From positions 5,084,001-5,148,000 of the forward strand of contig NZ_WING01000001.1 in the NCBI RefSeq assembly GCF_009793335.1: a stretch of 64,000 nucleotides of DNA. Direction: 5' to 3'. The stretch is from Actinomadura sp. J1-007. GTDB taxonomy: Bacteria > Actinomycetota > Actinomycetes > Streptosporangiales > Streptosporangiaceae. A program made the position numbers and the translations under genes. Below are positions 20,897 to 29,370 of the stretch, one piece after another; position 1 is the stretch's first letter, and every line of letters begins with the position of its first letter. A model generated the notes under the pieces. The model was given only the letters and a program-made list of their open reading frames with translations, was not told where the DNA came from and did not search any database.

Positions 20897-21733
20897 GTGG
20901 CAACGCCAGGTTCGGACGGAACGGCCGGCGCCCCGCCGGCCGGTGAGACCGGGGACACCACCACGCTGATCGGCCGCCCGGCCGACCGGTACCTCGACGA
21001 GGCGGCGGACCACCTCGCCGCCGTGAAGGACGAGATCCTGCGCCGGCTGCGGGTCCGGCCCGGCCACCGGGTGCTCGACGTCGGCTGCGGCAACGGCACC
21101 GACGCGCTGGAGCTCGCCCGGCACGTCGGCGACGCCGGCGAGGTCGTCGGCGTGGACGTGAGCGAGGAGGCCGTCGCCGGCGCGATCGGCCGCGGCCTCG
21201 CCGCCGGGGCCGGCGTCTCGTTCCAGGTCGCGAGCGTCTACGCGCTGCCGTTCCCGGACGCCTCGTTCGACGCGTGCCGTTCCGAGCGGATGGTCCAGCA
21301 CCTGGAGGACCCGGTGGCGGGCGTCCGCGAGATGCTCCGCGTCACCAAGCCCGGCGGGCGGATCCTCGTCGCCGACCCCGACCACGGGATGTGGGCGCCC
21401 GACCTGGCCGACAGGGAGACGACGCGCGCCGTCCTCGCGTGGTGGTTCGACAACGTCCGCAACCCGTGGATCGGGCGGCGGCTGCCCGGCGTGCTGCGCG
21501 CCGCGGGCGCGCGGGACGTGCACGTGACCGTCATGCCGGTCGTGCTGCGCGGCGTCGCGGCGGCCGACGGGCTCACCGGCCTGATGGACGCGCTGCGCCA
21601 CGCGGGCGACGCCGGGGTGGTCCCCGCCGAGCGCGCGCGGGCCCTCCGGGAGGAGGCCGCGCGGCGGGACGCCGACGGCGGGTTCGTGATGTACGGGGCG
21701 ATCGCCCTCGCCGAGGGGAGGAGGCCCGAGTGA
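20897..21733 (+). CDS. SAM-dependent methyltransferase (class I)
   Basis: 278 residues. SAM-binding motif I is VLDVGCGNGTDALELA (about residues 55-70), followed by VVGVDVSEEAV and the post-motifs FPDASFDACRSERMVQHLED and LRVTKPGGRILVADPD. This is the UbiE/ArsM-like methyltransferase type used for C-, O- or N-methylation; the target atom cannot be told. GTG start at 20897. Its last four bases (GTGA) overlap the start of the questin oxidase-like gene. Confidence 0.88.
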   Translation: MATPGSDGTAGAPPAGETGDTTTLIGRPADRYLDEAADHLAAVKDEILRRLRVRPGHRVLDVGCGNGTDALELARHVGDAGEVVGVDVSEEAVAGAIGRGLAAGAGVSFQVASVYALPFPDASFDACRSERMVQHLEDPVAGVREMLRVTKPGGRILVADPDHGMWAPDLADRETTRAVLAWWFDNVRNPWIGRRLPGVLRAAGARDVHVTVMPVVLRGVAAADGLTGLMDALRHAGDAGVVPAERARALREEAARRDADGGFVMYGAIALAEGRRPE

Positions 21734-22683
21734 CGACCGACGTCCGGCGCTACACCGACTGCGTCGACGACGCTTTGGACCGCCTGTGGGAGACCGGGTT
21801 CGAGTTCGGCCCCGACTTCGCCGTGCACGCGCCGATGGTCGCCGAGACCCTCGCGACGCTGGGCTACACCGGCGACGTCCCGTCCTGGATCGAGGTCAAC
21901 CGGCGCAGGCGGCGCTACTACGCGCCGCCTGCGGCGGGCGACCCGCTCCCGGACGCCCCGGCGGAGGCGCGCGCGGTCGCGCTCGGCGACTACCGCCGCG
22001 TCTCCGACTGGGTCGGCTTCTTCGACCGGCGGCTGGACGAGCGGCCGTGGCGCGACGTGCTGGTCGAGTGGTGGCCGACGCTGCTGGAGGGCGCGTTCGC
22101 CGCGTTCACCCACGGGCTGATCCGCACCGCGCACGCCGTGCGGACGCTGCGCACCGTCCCCGAGCCGAGCGCCCTCCAGCTGAACGAGCTGTCGCGCGGC
22201 ATGGCGTACTGGGCGGCCCGCTACACGCCGGTGCCGTGGAAGCTGGCCAACGACGCGCCCGCCGTGTCGGGCCCGGACGAGGTCCCCGCCGCGCTGAGCG
22301 AGCTGACCGTCCGGCAGGCGGCGCGGTACGCCGAGCAGGCGCCCGACCCGGCCGTCCCGCAGGTGCACTCGGTCACCGCGCCGTCCGCGCTGCGGCTGGT
22401 GCTGCCGGTGCTGCCGGACGAGCTGAAGGTCCGGTCGTACGAGGCGGTCTCCCAGGTCGCGGCCGGGATCTGGAAGGCCGTCCCGACGCTGTCCGGCCGC
22501 GGCCCGGCGGCGGAGGAGGGCTACCGGCCGCCGAGCGGCGAGGAGCTCGCCGCCGAGGCGGTCGAGCTGGGCGAGGAGCACTGCATCAAGCTCGCGGAGG
22601 CATGCCTGCGCGAGAACGCCGAACGGCCCGACGAGCGCTACCTCGCCGCGGCGCACACGCTGATCACCAAGTGCAGGTACTGA
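21730..22683 (+). CDS. Questin oxidase-like protein
   Basis: 317 residues. The N-terminus (DDALDRLWETGFEFGPDFAV, HAPMVAETLATLGYTGDVPS, WIEVNRRRRRYYAPP) and the later AFTHGLIRTAHAVRTL with its conserved His match the questin oxidase family (DUF4243, AflY-like). The fungal member opens the anthraquinone ring of questin by Baeyer-Villiger-like oxidation. The His and Glu residues that could bind a metal are spread along the chain (HAPM, HGLIRTAH, HCIK). In this setting it could cleave a quinone ring on the way to a xanthone or seco product. It is coupled to the methyltransferase upstream and followed by the hemerythrin-like gene. Confidence 0.78.
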   Translation: MTTDVRRYTDCVDDALDRLWETGFEFGPDFAVHAPMVAETLATLGYTGDVPSWIEVNRRRRRYYAPPAAGDPLPDAPAEARAVALGDYRRVSDWVGFFDRRLDERPWRDVLVEWWPTLLEGAFAAFTHGLIRTAHAVRTLRTVPEPSALQLNELSRGMAYWAARYTPVPWKLANDAPAVSGPDEVPAALSELTVRQAARYAEQAPDPAVPQVHSVTAPSALRLVLPVLPDELKVRSYEAVSQVAAGIWKAVPTLSGRGPAAEEGYRPPSGEELAAEAVELGEEHCIKLAEACLRENAERPDERYLAAAHTLITKCRY

Positions 22684-22692
22684 GGGGGAGCC

Positions 22693-23328
22693 ATGCCCGC
22701 CGACTACGACATGACGATGATGGAGGTGACGCACAACGCGCTCCGGCGCGACCTGCGCCACCTCGCCGACGCCGCCGAGAAGCTCGACCCGGACGACGCG
22801 CGCGGGCGCGCCGCCGTCCGGGCCGGCTGGTCGACGCTGAAGACGATGCTGACCAGCCACCACGACGGCGAGGACCGCCACATGTGGCCCCGGATGCGCG
22901 CCGGGCTGCGGGACCGGCCGGACGACCTGCTCGTCCTGGACGCGATGGAGGAGGAGCACGACCGGATCGACCCGCTGGTGCGGGACGTGGACGCCGCGCT
23001 GGCCAAGCGGTCCGGCGGCGACGCCCTCGCGAGCGCCGCCGCCGCGTTCTCCGACGAGGTCGGCGGCCACCTCGCCCACGAGGAGCGCGACGCGCTGCCG
23101 CTGGTGCGGGCCGCGATGCCCGCCGCCGAGTGGGAGAAGACCCTCGCCGAGATGCGCGGCAACGGCCTGGCCGCGCTGCGCTCGGCGCCGGAGTTCTTCC
23201 CGTGGCTGCTCGGCGGGGCGGAGCCGCGCGAGCGCGCCGCGGTCCTCGGCCGCGTCCCGCCGCCGGTCCGCCTGCTCTACTCCAAGGTCTGGCTGCCCCG
23301 CTACGCCAAGCAGCCGCGCTGGATGTGA
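22693..23328 (+). CDS. Hemerythrin HHE-domain protein
   Basis: 211 residues. Iron-binding histidine and glutamate motifs appear in order: EVTHNALRRDLRHL (about 11-24), TSHHDGEDRHMWPRM (about 53-67), EEEHDRIDPLV (about 90-100) and GHLAHEERDALPL (about 128-140). The fold binds a diiron centre and oxygen. It is encoded nine bases after the questin-oxidase-like gene, so it may supply oxygen or redox help to that step, or protect against the product. The C-terminal 60 residues are less conserved. RBS GAGGGGGAGCC. Confidence 0.85.
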   Translation: MPADYDMTMMEVTHNALRRDLRHLADAAEKLDPDDARGRAAVRAGWSTLKTMLTSHHDGEDRHMWPRMRAGLRDRPDDLLVLDAMEEEHDRIDPLVRDVDAALAKRSGGDALASAAAAFSDEVGGHLAHEERDALPLVRAAMPAAEWEKTLAEMRGNGLAALRSAPEFFPWLLGGAEPRERAAVLGRVPPPVRLLYSKVWLPRYAKQPRWM

Positions 23329-23344
23329 GGCGGGCCGCGCACGC

Positions 23345-23380
23345 GGCGGCGGCCCCGCCCACCGGGCGGGGCCGCCGCTT
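23345..23380. terminator. Bidirectional terminator hairpin
   Basis: GCGGCGGCCCCGCCC / GGGCGGGGCCGCCGC stem with a 4-base loop between the convergent hemerythrin and SnoaL-like genes, followed by TT. Confidence 0.65.
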
Positions 23381-23386
23381 CGCGGG

Positions 23387-23863
23387 TCAGCCGTTGGGGG
23401 GCTTCGGCGGGCCGCCGGGCCCGCCGGGTCCGCCGGGCCCGGGGATGACGCCGAGCTGCTGCATCATCCCGAGGTCGTCCCGCACGGCCCAGTGCTCGGC
23501 GATCCGCTCGCCCTCGAACCGGACCATGTGGAGCTGCCGCACCGCGACGGTCTTGCCGGTGCCGGGGAGCCCGGAGCCGGGGAGCGGCCCCTTGTGCGTC
23601 CCCTTCATCACCATCCGGAACGCCACGATGTCGCCCTCGGCGATGACCTCCTCGATGTCGTAGTCGAGGTCGGGGAACGCCGTGCGGGCCTGCTCGCGGA
23701 CCGCGAGCACCCGGGCGGGGCCGCGCTGCGGAGCGCCGCTGTGGTCGTCGTAGTCGGGCGTGTAAATGTCGTTCGCGACTTCCGGATCGGCCTTCCCCCG
23801 CAGTACGTCGAGGGATTTGACAAGGATTTCCTTGTTCCTTTCCTGCTGGCTTTTCTCGGCCAT
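23387..23863 (-). CDS. SnoaL-like polyketide cyclase/isomerase family protein
   Basis: 158 residues from ATG 23863 (MAEKSQQERNKEILVKSLDV), preceded on its strand by GGAGGCAAGGGCGC. An NTF2-like cone fold is indicated by PEVANDIYTPDYDDHSGAPQ, AFPDLDYDIEEVIAEGDIVA and VRQLHMVRFEGERIAEHWAV, where the His/Asp positions of SnoaL-like aldol cyclases are seen. The Gly/Pro-rich tail (GPGGPGGPGG) is unusual. It could catalyse a late cyclisation or hydration. It is convergent with the hemerythrin gene and divergent from the SDR at 24045. Confidence 0.82.
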   Translation of the reverse strand: MAEKSQQERNKEILVKSLDVLRGKADPEVANDIYTPDYDDHSGAPQRGPARVLAVREQARTAFPDLDYDIEEVIAEGDIVAFRMVMKGTHKGPLPGSGLPGTGKTVAVRQLHMVRFEGERIAEHWAVRDDLGMMQQLGVIPGPGGPGGPGGPPKPPNG

Positions 23864-24044
23864 GCGCCCTTGCCTCCACACGCTGGAAGGAATTGTCTTT
23901 CAAGGTGAGGCTAATCCGGTCCAAATAGGGTGTCAAGACGGTATTCGAAGCGTCTTTCCAATGCTTAATCCCGGTTTTATCCCGGTCGGCCATGCTGGGC
24001 GCGTGGCCCGTCGGGCGCAGGGCGGGACCGGAGAGGACCTCACG

Positions 24045-24989
24045 ATGCCGAAGTGGACCCCCGACGACCTACCCGATCTGTCCGGCCGGACGGCCGTGGT
24101 GACCGGCGCGAACGCCGGCCTCGGCTTCCACACCGCGCTGGAGCTGGCCCGCCGCGGCGCCCGGGTGACCCTGGCCTGCCGCGACACCGGGCGCGGGGAG
24201 CGCGCGCTCGCCGCGATCCGGCGGCGGGCGCCGGACGCCTCCGCCGAGGTGCGGCGGCTGGACGTGGCGGACCTGGCGTCCGTGCGCGCGTTCGCCGACG
24301 GCTACGCGGCCGACCGCGGCGGGCTGGACGTGCTGATCAACAACGCCGGGGTGATGGCCATCCCGTTCACCCTCACCCCGGACGGTTTCGAAACGCAGTT
24401 CGCCACCAACTACCTCGGCCATTTCGCGCTGACCGGGCTGCTGATGCCCGCGCTCCTGGAACGCCCGGGATCGCGGGTCGTCAGCATCACCACGTTCGGC
24501 GTGAACTACTGGGGCAAGATCGAGTTCGACAACCTCCAGGGCGAGCGGAAGTACAACAAGTCCGCCGCGTACACGCAGGCGAAGATGGCCAACCTGGTGT
24601 TCGCGAAGGAACTGTCGCGGCGCTATTCCGGCCGGGGCGTGCACGGGGTCGCGGCGCACCCCGGCTACGCGGCGACCGACGTGCTCTACGTCGGGCCGCG
24701 CATGCAGAACAACCGCGCCCAGGAGCTCTGGTACCGGCTGACCACCCGCCTGGTCGCCAAGCCGACCGAGCAGGGCGCGTGGCCGTCGCTCTACGCCGCC
24801 TGCGCCGACGGCGTCGAGCCCGGCGAGAGCTACGCCCCGCAGGGCCGCGTCCAGATCCGCGGCCCCGTCGGGAAGGTGAAGACCCCCGCGAGCGCCGAGG
24901 ACCCCGAGCTCGGACGGCGCCTCTGGGAGGTCTCGGAGAAGCTCACCGGCGTCTCGTACGAGCAGGCCGCCGCGACGAAGGGAAGCTGA
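24045..24989 (+). CDS. SDR, retinol-dehydrogenase/WW-oxidoreductase-like
   Basis: 314 residues. VTGANAGLGFHTALELARRG (about residues 18-37), INNAGVMAIPFTLT (about 96) and the catalytic YTQAKMANLVFAKEL place it in the longer SDR subfamily (retinol dehydrogenase-like). The substrate is unknown and could be a ketone or alcohol on the aromatic product. The ATG at 24045 follows GGAGAGGACCTCACG. The next SDR starts two bases after its stop codon, so the two form an operon leading to the halogenase. Confidence 0.87.
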   Translation: MPKWTPDDLPDLSGRTAVVTGANAGLGFHTALELARRGARVTLACRDTGRGERALAAIRRRAPDASAEVRRLDVADLASVRAFADGYAADRGGLDVLINNAGVMAIPFTLTPDGFETQFATNYLGHFALTGLLMPALLERPGSRVVSITTFGVNYWGKIEFDNLQGERKYNKSAAYTQAKMANLVFAKELSRRYSGRGVHGVAAHPGYAATDVLYVGPRMQNNRAQELWYRLTTRLVAKPTEQGAWPSLYAACADGVEPGESYAPQGRVQIRGPVGKVKTPASAEDPELGRRLWEVSEKLTGVSYEQAAATKGS

Positions 24990-24991
24990 CG

Positions 24992-25786
24992 ATGGTGGAC
25001 ATGCTGCCGGTGCTCCCGCGCTACCAGGCGTTCCACGGCCGCGTCGCGCTCGTGACCGGCGCGAGCAGCGGCATCGGCGCCGCGACCGCGTGGACGCTCG
25101 CCTCGCGCGGCGCCGCGATCGCGGTCAACTACCACCGGGGCGAGGCCGCGGCCAAGGAGCTGGCCGAGTCGGTCCGCGCGGCCGGCGGCCGGGCCGTCGC
25201 GATCCAGGCCGACGTCACCGACGCCGACCAGGTCCGGACCATGGCCGAACGGACCGCGGCCGAACTCGGGCCGATCGACGTGCTCGTCGCGAACGCGACC
25301 GGGCTGTACGCCGAGGACGTCAAGTTCGCCCCGTTCACCACGACCCCGATCGAGACCGTCGAGCGGACCGTGCAGCGCCAGCTCCGCGGGCTGCTCCACC
25401 CGGTCGACGCCGTGCTGCCGCAGATGGTGGACCGGGGGCGCGGCTCGATCGTCGCGGTCGGCGCCGCGCTGTCGCGCACGCCCGCGCCCGGCTTCCTGGC
25501 CCTGTCGATGGCCAAGGCCGGCGTGGAGGCGGCGGTCAAGGCGCTGGCGCACGAGGTCGGCCAGTACGGCGTGCGCGTCAACGGCGTCGCACCCGGCCTG
25601 ATCCTCACCCGCGTCGCCGACGGCCTGCCCGAGCCCGCGCTCCAGGCCAACGCGCAGCGCGCCGCGATCCGCCGCAACGGCGTCCCCGAGGACGTCGCCG
25701 AGGTGATCGCGTTCCTGGCCGCCGACACCTCCGGCTACCTGACCGGCGCCTACCTGCTCGTGGACGGCGGCACCGCGTCGTCGTGA
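24992..25786 (+). CDS. SDR reductase (FabG/enoyl-reductase-like)
   Basis: 264 residues: VTGASSGIGAATAWTLASRG (about residues 17-36), DVLVANATGLYAEDVKFAPF and the C-terminal GAYLLVDGGTASS are standard SDR elements. The active-site position of the YxxxK motif reads FLALSMAKAGVEAAVK: tyrosine is replaced by Ser or Leu, as in some enoyl-ACP reductase-like or atypical SDRs. It may therefore use a different proton donor or act on enoyl substrates. Coupled to the preceding SDR and 131 bases upstream of the halogenase. Confidence 0.8.
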   Translation: MVDMLPVLPRYQAFHGRVALVTGASSGIGAATAWTLASRGAAIAVNYHRGEAAAKELAESVRAAGGRAVAIQADVTDADQVRTMAERTAAELGPIDVLVANATGLYAEDVKFAPFTTTPIETVERTVQRQLRGLLHPVDAVLPQMVDRGRGSIVAVGAALSRTPAPGFLALSMAKAGVEAAVKALAHEVGQYGVRVNGVAPGLILTRVADGLPEPALQANAQRAAIRRNGVPEDVAEVIAFLAADTSGYLTGAYLLVDGGTASS

Positions 25787-25799
25787 GAGGACGGCCCGC

Positions 25800-25880
25800 C
25801 GCCCCCGGGCCGTCCGCCCCGGGCAGCCCCCGCCGGGCCGCCCGCCCAGGGCCGCCCGAGGGCCGCCCGCCCAAGGCCGC
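25800..25880. repeat. GC-rich imperfect tandem repeats before halogenase
   Basis: Repeated GGCCGCCCGCCCA-type units (GGGCCGCCCGCCCAG, GGCCGCCCGAG, GGCCGCCCGCCCAA, GGCCGCC) preceded by a GGACGGCCC / GGGCCGTCC hairpin. No coding signal is seen. Confidence 0.55.
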
Positions 25881-25917
25881 CTGACCCGGCGGCCCATCCG
25901 TAGAGAAGCGAGGGCTG

Positions 25918-27573
25918 ATGGAGAGCAAGCAAACCAACTGCGATGTGCTGATCGTCGGGTCGGGGATGGCGGGCTCCATGCTCGGCGCCATCCTGGCCCG
26001 CAACGGCGCGAAGGTCGTCCTGGTGGACGGGGTGACGCACCCGAGGTTCGCCGTCGGGGAGTCCACGATCCCGCACTTCCTCGTCTGGCTCCAGATCCTC
26101 GCGGCGCGCTACCGCGTCCCGGAGATCACGACGCTGGAGAGCATCGAGCGGGTCGGGGAGCGGATCGGCACCACGTTCGGCGTGAAGCGGCACTTCGCGT
26201 TCGTCTCGCACCGCGAGGGCCAGGAGCCCGACCCGAACGAGACGATCCTCGCCGGCGTGCCGAAGGCGCTCTACAAGGCGACGCACATCTTCCGCCAGGA
26301 CAGCGACGCCTACCTGTTCCACGTGGCGATCAAGTACGGGGCCGAGCCGCGGCAGAACTGGCGCGTGGCCGACATCGACTTCGCCGAGGACGCCGTCACC
26401 GTCACCGGCCAGAACGGCGAGGTCATCCGCGCGCGCTACCTGGTGGACGGCAGCGGGTTCCGCTCGCCGGTCGCCGACAAGCTCGACCTGCGCGACGACC
26501 CGTGCCGCTTCAAGACCCACACCCGCTCGCTGTTCACGCACATGGTGGACGTCCCGCCGTTCGACCACATGGTGGACTGGCCGAAGGAGCAGCGCCCGCC
26601 GCTGCCCTGGTACAAGGGCACGGTGCACCACACCTTCGACGGGGGGTGGTTCTGGGTCATCCCGTTCAACAACCACAAGGCGTCCACGAACCCGCTGTGC
26701 AGCGTCGGCCTCGTGCTCGACTCCCGCCGGCACCCGAAGCCGGACGACATGACGCCCGAGGAGGAGTGGCAGCACTGGGTCGACAAGTTCCCGGCGGTCA
26801 AGCGGCAGTTCCGCGGCGCGCGGCGCGTCCGCGAGTGGGTGTCCACGGGACGGGTGCAGTACTCGTCCAAGAAGACGGTCGGGCACCGCTGGGTGCTGAT
26901 GTCGCACGCGGCCGGGTTCATCGACCCGCTGTTCTCGCGCGGCATGTCCAACACCGTCGAGGTCATCGACGCCGTCGCGTGGCGGCTGCTCCAGTCGCTC
27001 AAGGACGACGACTTCTCCGAGGAGCGCTACGAGTACGTCGAGCGGCTCCAGCAGGGCCTGCTCACCTACAACGACGAGCTGGTCAACTCCTCGATGATCG
27101 CGTTCCCGCACTTCCAGCTCTGGGACCCGGTGTTCCGGATCTGGGCGTTCTCCTCCAACTACGGGGCGATGCGGCTGACCCGCGCCCAGCTCCGCTACAA
27201 CCTCACCGGCGACGAGCGGCACTACAAGGAGCTGGAGAGCGGGCCGAACGTCGGGTTCTGGTGGCCGGACGAGCCCGAGATGAAGCAGATGTGGGACGCG
27301 ATGGTCGAGACCGTCGAGAAGTTCGAGGTCGGTGAGATCTCGGCGGACGACGCCGGCGCCAAGATCCTCAAGGACGTGCTCGACTCCGAGCTGCCGCCCG
27401 CCGCGTTCGGCTACAAGGACCCCGACAACCACAACCTGCACCCGACCACGCTGGACCTCGCCCGCTTCATGACGTGGGCGATCCGCTCCGGTCCGCCCCC
27501 GGCGAAGGCGCTCGCGTCCGGCACGCTGGAGGCCATGGGCCGCGCCGCCCTGCGCCGCAAGAAGATCTCCTAG
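25918..27573 (+). CDS. FADH2-dependent halogenase (tetracycline-type)
   Basis: 551 residues. FAD motif VGSGMAGSMLG (residues 13-23), FAVGESTIPHF (about 44-54) and the halogenase signature WFWVIP (residues 244-249, WxWxIP) identify a flavin-dependent halogenase. The length and the C-terminal region (HWVDKFPAVKRQFRGARRVR, HAAGFIDPLFSRGMSNT) resemble the enzymes of chlorotetracycline-like and other aromatic polyketide pathways that chlorinate phenols. Reduced flavin could come from the reductase at 30542-31084. A second, shorter halogenase lies at 60771. No frameshift. A terminator follows. Confidence 0.93.
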   Translation: MESKQTNCDVLIVGSGMAGSMLGAILARNGAKVVLVDGVTHPRFAVGESTIPHFLVWLQILAARYRVPEITTLESIERVGERIGTTFGVKRHFAFVSHREGQEPDPNETILAGVPKALYKATHIFRQDSDAYLFHVAIKYGAEPRQNWRVADIDFAEDAVTVTGQNGEVIRARYLVDGSGFRSPVADKLDLRDDPCRFKTHTRSLFTHMVDVPPFDHMVDWPKEQRPPLPWYKGTVHHTFDGGWFWVIPFNNHKASTNPLCSVGLVLDSRRHPKPDDMTPEEEWQHWVDKFPAVKRQFRGARRVREWVSTGRVQYSSKKTVGHRWVLMSHAAGFIDPLFSRGMSNTVEVIDAVAWRLLQSLKDDDFSEERYEYVERLQQGLLTYNDELVNSSMIAFPHFQLWDPVFRIWAFSSNYGAMRLTRAQLRYNLTGDERHYKELESGPNVGFWWPDEPEMKQMWDAMVETVEKFEVGEISADDAGAKILKDVLDSELPPAAFGYKDPDNHNLHPTTLDLARFMTWAIRSGPPPAKALASGTLEAMGRAALRRKKIS

Positions 27574-27607
27574 CCGTTCCCTCTCGGGCTCGGGCCTGGG
27601 CGTGAAA

Positions 27608-27648
27608 GAACCGGCCGTCCTTTTCGAGGACGGCCGGTTCTCCTTTTT
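27608..27648. terminator. Rho-independent terminator between convergent genes
   Basis: 13-bp stem GAACCGGCCGTCC / GGACGGCCGGTTC, 7-base loop, then TCCTTTTT. It serves the halogenase gene and, by symmetry (AAAGAA on the other side), possibly the opposing gene. Confidence 0.85.
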
Positions 27649-27673
27649 CAGCGAGCTTTCCGCTCGGCCGGGA

Positions 27674-28110
27674 TCAGTTGTTCTCGCACTGCTTGCGGAG
27701 CGCCTCGTTCAGCATGTAGAAATCGTGCTCGGTCTTGAGGAGCATTTTCGCCATGACCGGTACGAGCGCGCCGGAGAAGACCTCCGACTGGACGACGCGG
27801 GTGCCGTTCTCGGTCGGCGTCAGCGCGAACTCGTGGCGGCCCGCGGCGAGGCCGGGGATCGGGATCAGGCGGGCCGACCAGCGCAGCACGATGCCGGGCA
27901 CGGCGGCGAGCACCTTGGCCTTGTTGGTGGCGCTCCAGCCCGCCGACGAGCGGATCCGCAGCCGGACGCTCGTGCCGGGCACCGGCGCGCCGGTCGCGCG
28001 CACGATGAACGGGTTCCAGCCGGGGTAGCCGGCGAAGTCGGTGAGCACCTCCCACACCCGTTCCGGTGCGGCGTCGATGTCGATGGCCGCGGAGACTTCT
28101 CGGGTCGTCA
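27674..28110 (-). CDS. SRPBCC (polyketide cyclase/dehydrase-like) protein
   Basis: 145 residues from ATG 28110 (MTTREVSAAIDIDAAPERVW). Hallmarks of the START/Bet v1 fold: ERVWEVLTDFAGYPGWNPFI (about residues 17-36), ATNKAKVLAAVPGIVLRWSA and the C-terminal helix PVMAKMLLKTEHDFYMLNEAL. Such proteins act as cyclases or bind hydrophobic ligands. It belongs to the CoxG/YndB-like branch, not TcmN, so a true cyclase role is uncertain. RBS AAAGAGGGAACC on its strand. Divergent from the cupin gene. Confidence 0.82.
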
Positions 28111-28215
28111 TGGTTCCCTCTTTCCGGTCCGGATTTCCGCTCCGGCGGTGGGCGCTCTCATGGTCTCCCGGCGTCCTTGAGAACGGCTGGAAACAAACTG
28201 GAAGAAGCTGGGTCA

Positions 28216-28245
28216 TTGACACTTACCAGGGCACATCGGATTATT
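28216..28245 (+). promoter_or_regulatory. Probable sigma-70-type promoter for cupin gene
   Basis: TTGACA at 28216-28221, 18-base spacer, ATTATT at 28240-28245, 35 bases before the cupin ATG, in an AT-rich intergenic stretch between divergent genes. Confidence 0.5.
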
Positions 28246-28279
28246 TTCAATAAGTAATCTCCGAATGGAGGACGGGGTC

Positions 28280-28760
28280 ATGACGCACACCCCAGGAAAA
28301 GTCGTGGCGCTCGACGACGTGGACCCGGTGAAGTGGATGGGAGAGGAGGGCCGGTTCCTGCTGCGCAGCGAGGACACCGGCGGCCTCTACAGCTTCTTCG
28401 AGGTGACCACCTCGCCCGGCGGCGGCCCCCGCTGCACATCCACGAGGGCGAGGACGAGGCGTTCTACGTCGTGCAGGGCGAGTACGCCATCGTCCTCGGC
28501 GACGAGACCTACCAGGCCCCGCCGGACGGCTCGTGTACGGGCCGCGCGGCGTGCCGCACAAGTTCCGCAACGTCTCCGACGGGCCCAGCAAGCTGCTCGT
28601 CATCGCCACGCCGGGCGGCGTCGAGGGCTTCTTCGAGGGGCTGAGCGACATCATGGCCAAGGGCCTGCCGCCGGACCCGGCCGAGATGATCGAGCTGGCC
28701 ACGCGGCACGACGTGCACGGCCTGGAGCCGGTCGGCCCGCCGCCCGGCGTCCACCGGTGA
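28280..28760 (+). CDS. Cupin-domain protein, possible cyclase (two frameshifts)
   Basis: The corrected protein has about 160 residues. Single bases are missing near 28426 (GGCCCCCGCTG) and near 28532 (GGCTCGTGTACG). The restored cupin core is LHIHEGEDEAFYVVQGEYAI (metal-binding His-x-His...Glu) and VYGPRGVPHKFRNVSDGPSK (second His), the two classical cupin motifs. A C-terminal helix (FFEGLSDIMAKGLPPDPAEM) follows. Cupins in aromatic PKS clusters act as cyclases (TcmJ-like) or oxygenases. ATG 28280 follows GGAGGACGGGGTC. Its end overlaps the next GTG start. Confidence 0.82.
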
Positions 28761-29230
28761 GCGGCGGCGGGCCCGCGGGAGGCGCCGCGGGCGCGGCCGG
28801 CGCGGTCGGCGCGGGCCTCGGCGTGGTGCCGGGCCCGGAGGAGGCGGCCAAGGCGCTCGCCCGCAGGTGGCTGACGGACGGCTGGTGCCGCGGCGACCTC
28901 GACCTGGCGTACGACGTGTTCGCGCCCGACTTCACGCTGCGCGGGCAGCGGGTGGGGCCGGAGGGGCCGCGGCGCAGCGTGCGGCGGATCCGGTCGGCGT
29001 TCGCCGGGCTCACGATCGCGATCGACCTCCAGGTCGCCGAGGGCGACCTGGTCGCGACCCACTTCACCGCGTGCGGCGAGCACGTCGGCGAGTACCGCGG
29101 CATCGCCCCGACGGGCCGTTCGGTCACCGCGTCGGGCGTGCAGATCTGGACGGTGCGCGGCGGCCGGGCCGTCGCCGACCTCAACGTCTTCGACGAGTGG
29201 GGGATGGTCGAGCAGCTCCGCGCGCCCTGA
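28757..29230 (+). CDS. SnoaL-like NTF2-fold protein
   Basis: 157 residues from GTG 28757, overlapping the cupin stop by four bases. After a Gly/Ala-rich leader, the NTF2-like fold is seen in DGWCRGDLDLAYDVFAPDFT, FAGLTIAIDLQVAEGDLVAT, HFTACGEHVGEYRG and WTVRGGRAVADLNVFDEWGM, matching the SnoaL-like ester cyclase family. Probably an isomerase, cyclase or hydroxylase-type accessory in the aromatic pathway. Followed by a long hairpin. Confidence 0.8.
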   Translation: MSGGGPAGGAAGAAGAVGAGLGVVPGPEEAAKALARRWLTDGWCRGDLDLAYDVFAPDFTLRGQRVGPEGPRRSVRRIRSAFAGLTIAIDLQVAEGDLVATHFTACGEHVGEYRGIAPTGRSVTASGVQIWTVRGGRAVADLNVFDEWGMVEQLRAP

Positions 29231-29274
29231 CCGCGCCCGCCGGCGACCGCGCCCCCGGCCTGCGCCCGACATGC

Positions 29275-29312
29275 CCGATCCCGTTCCGCCCCCTGCGGCG
29301 GAACGGGATCGG
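29275..29312. terminator. Bidirectional terminator hairpin
   Basis: 16-bp perfect stem CCGATCCCGTTCCGCC / GGCGGAACGGGATCGG with a 6-base loop, then TGTGTTG, between the convergent SnoaL-like and O-methyltransferase genes. Confidence 0.75.
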
Positions 29313-29370
29313 TGTGTTGCGGGCCCTTCCGGGCCGCGTCCCGGGCCGGTCCGGCGGGACCGGCCGGCGG

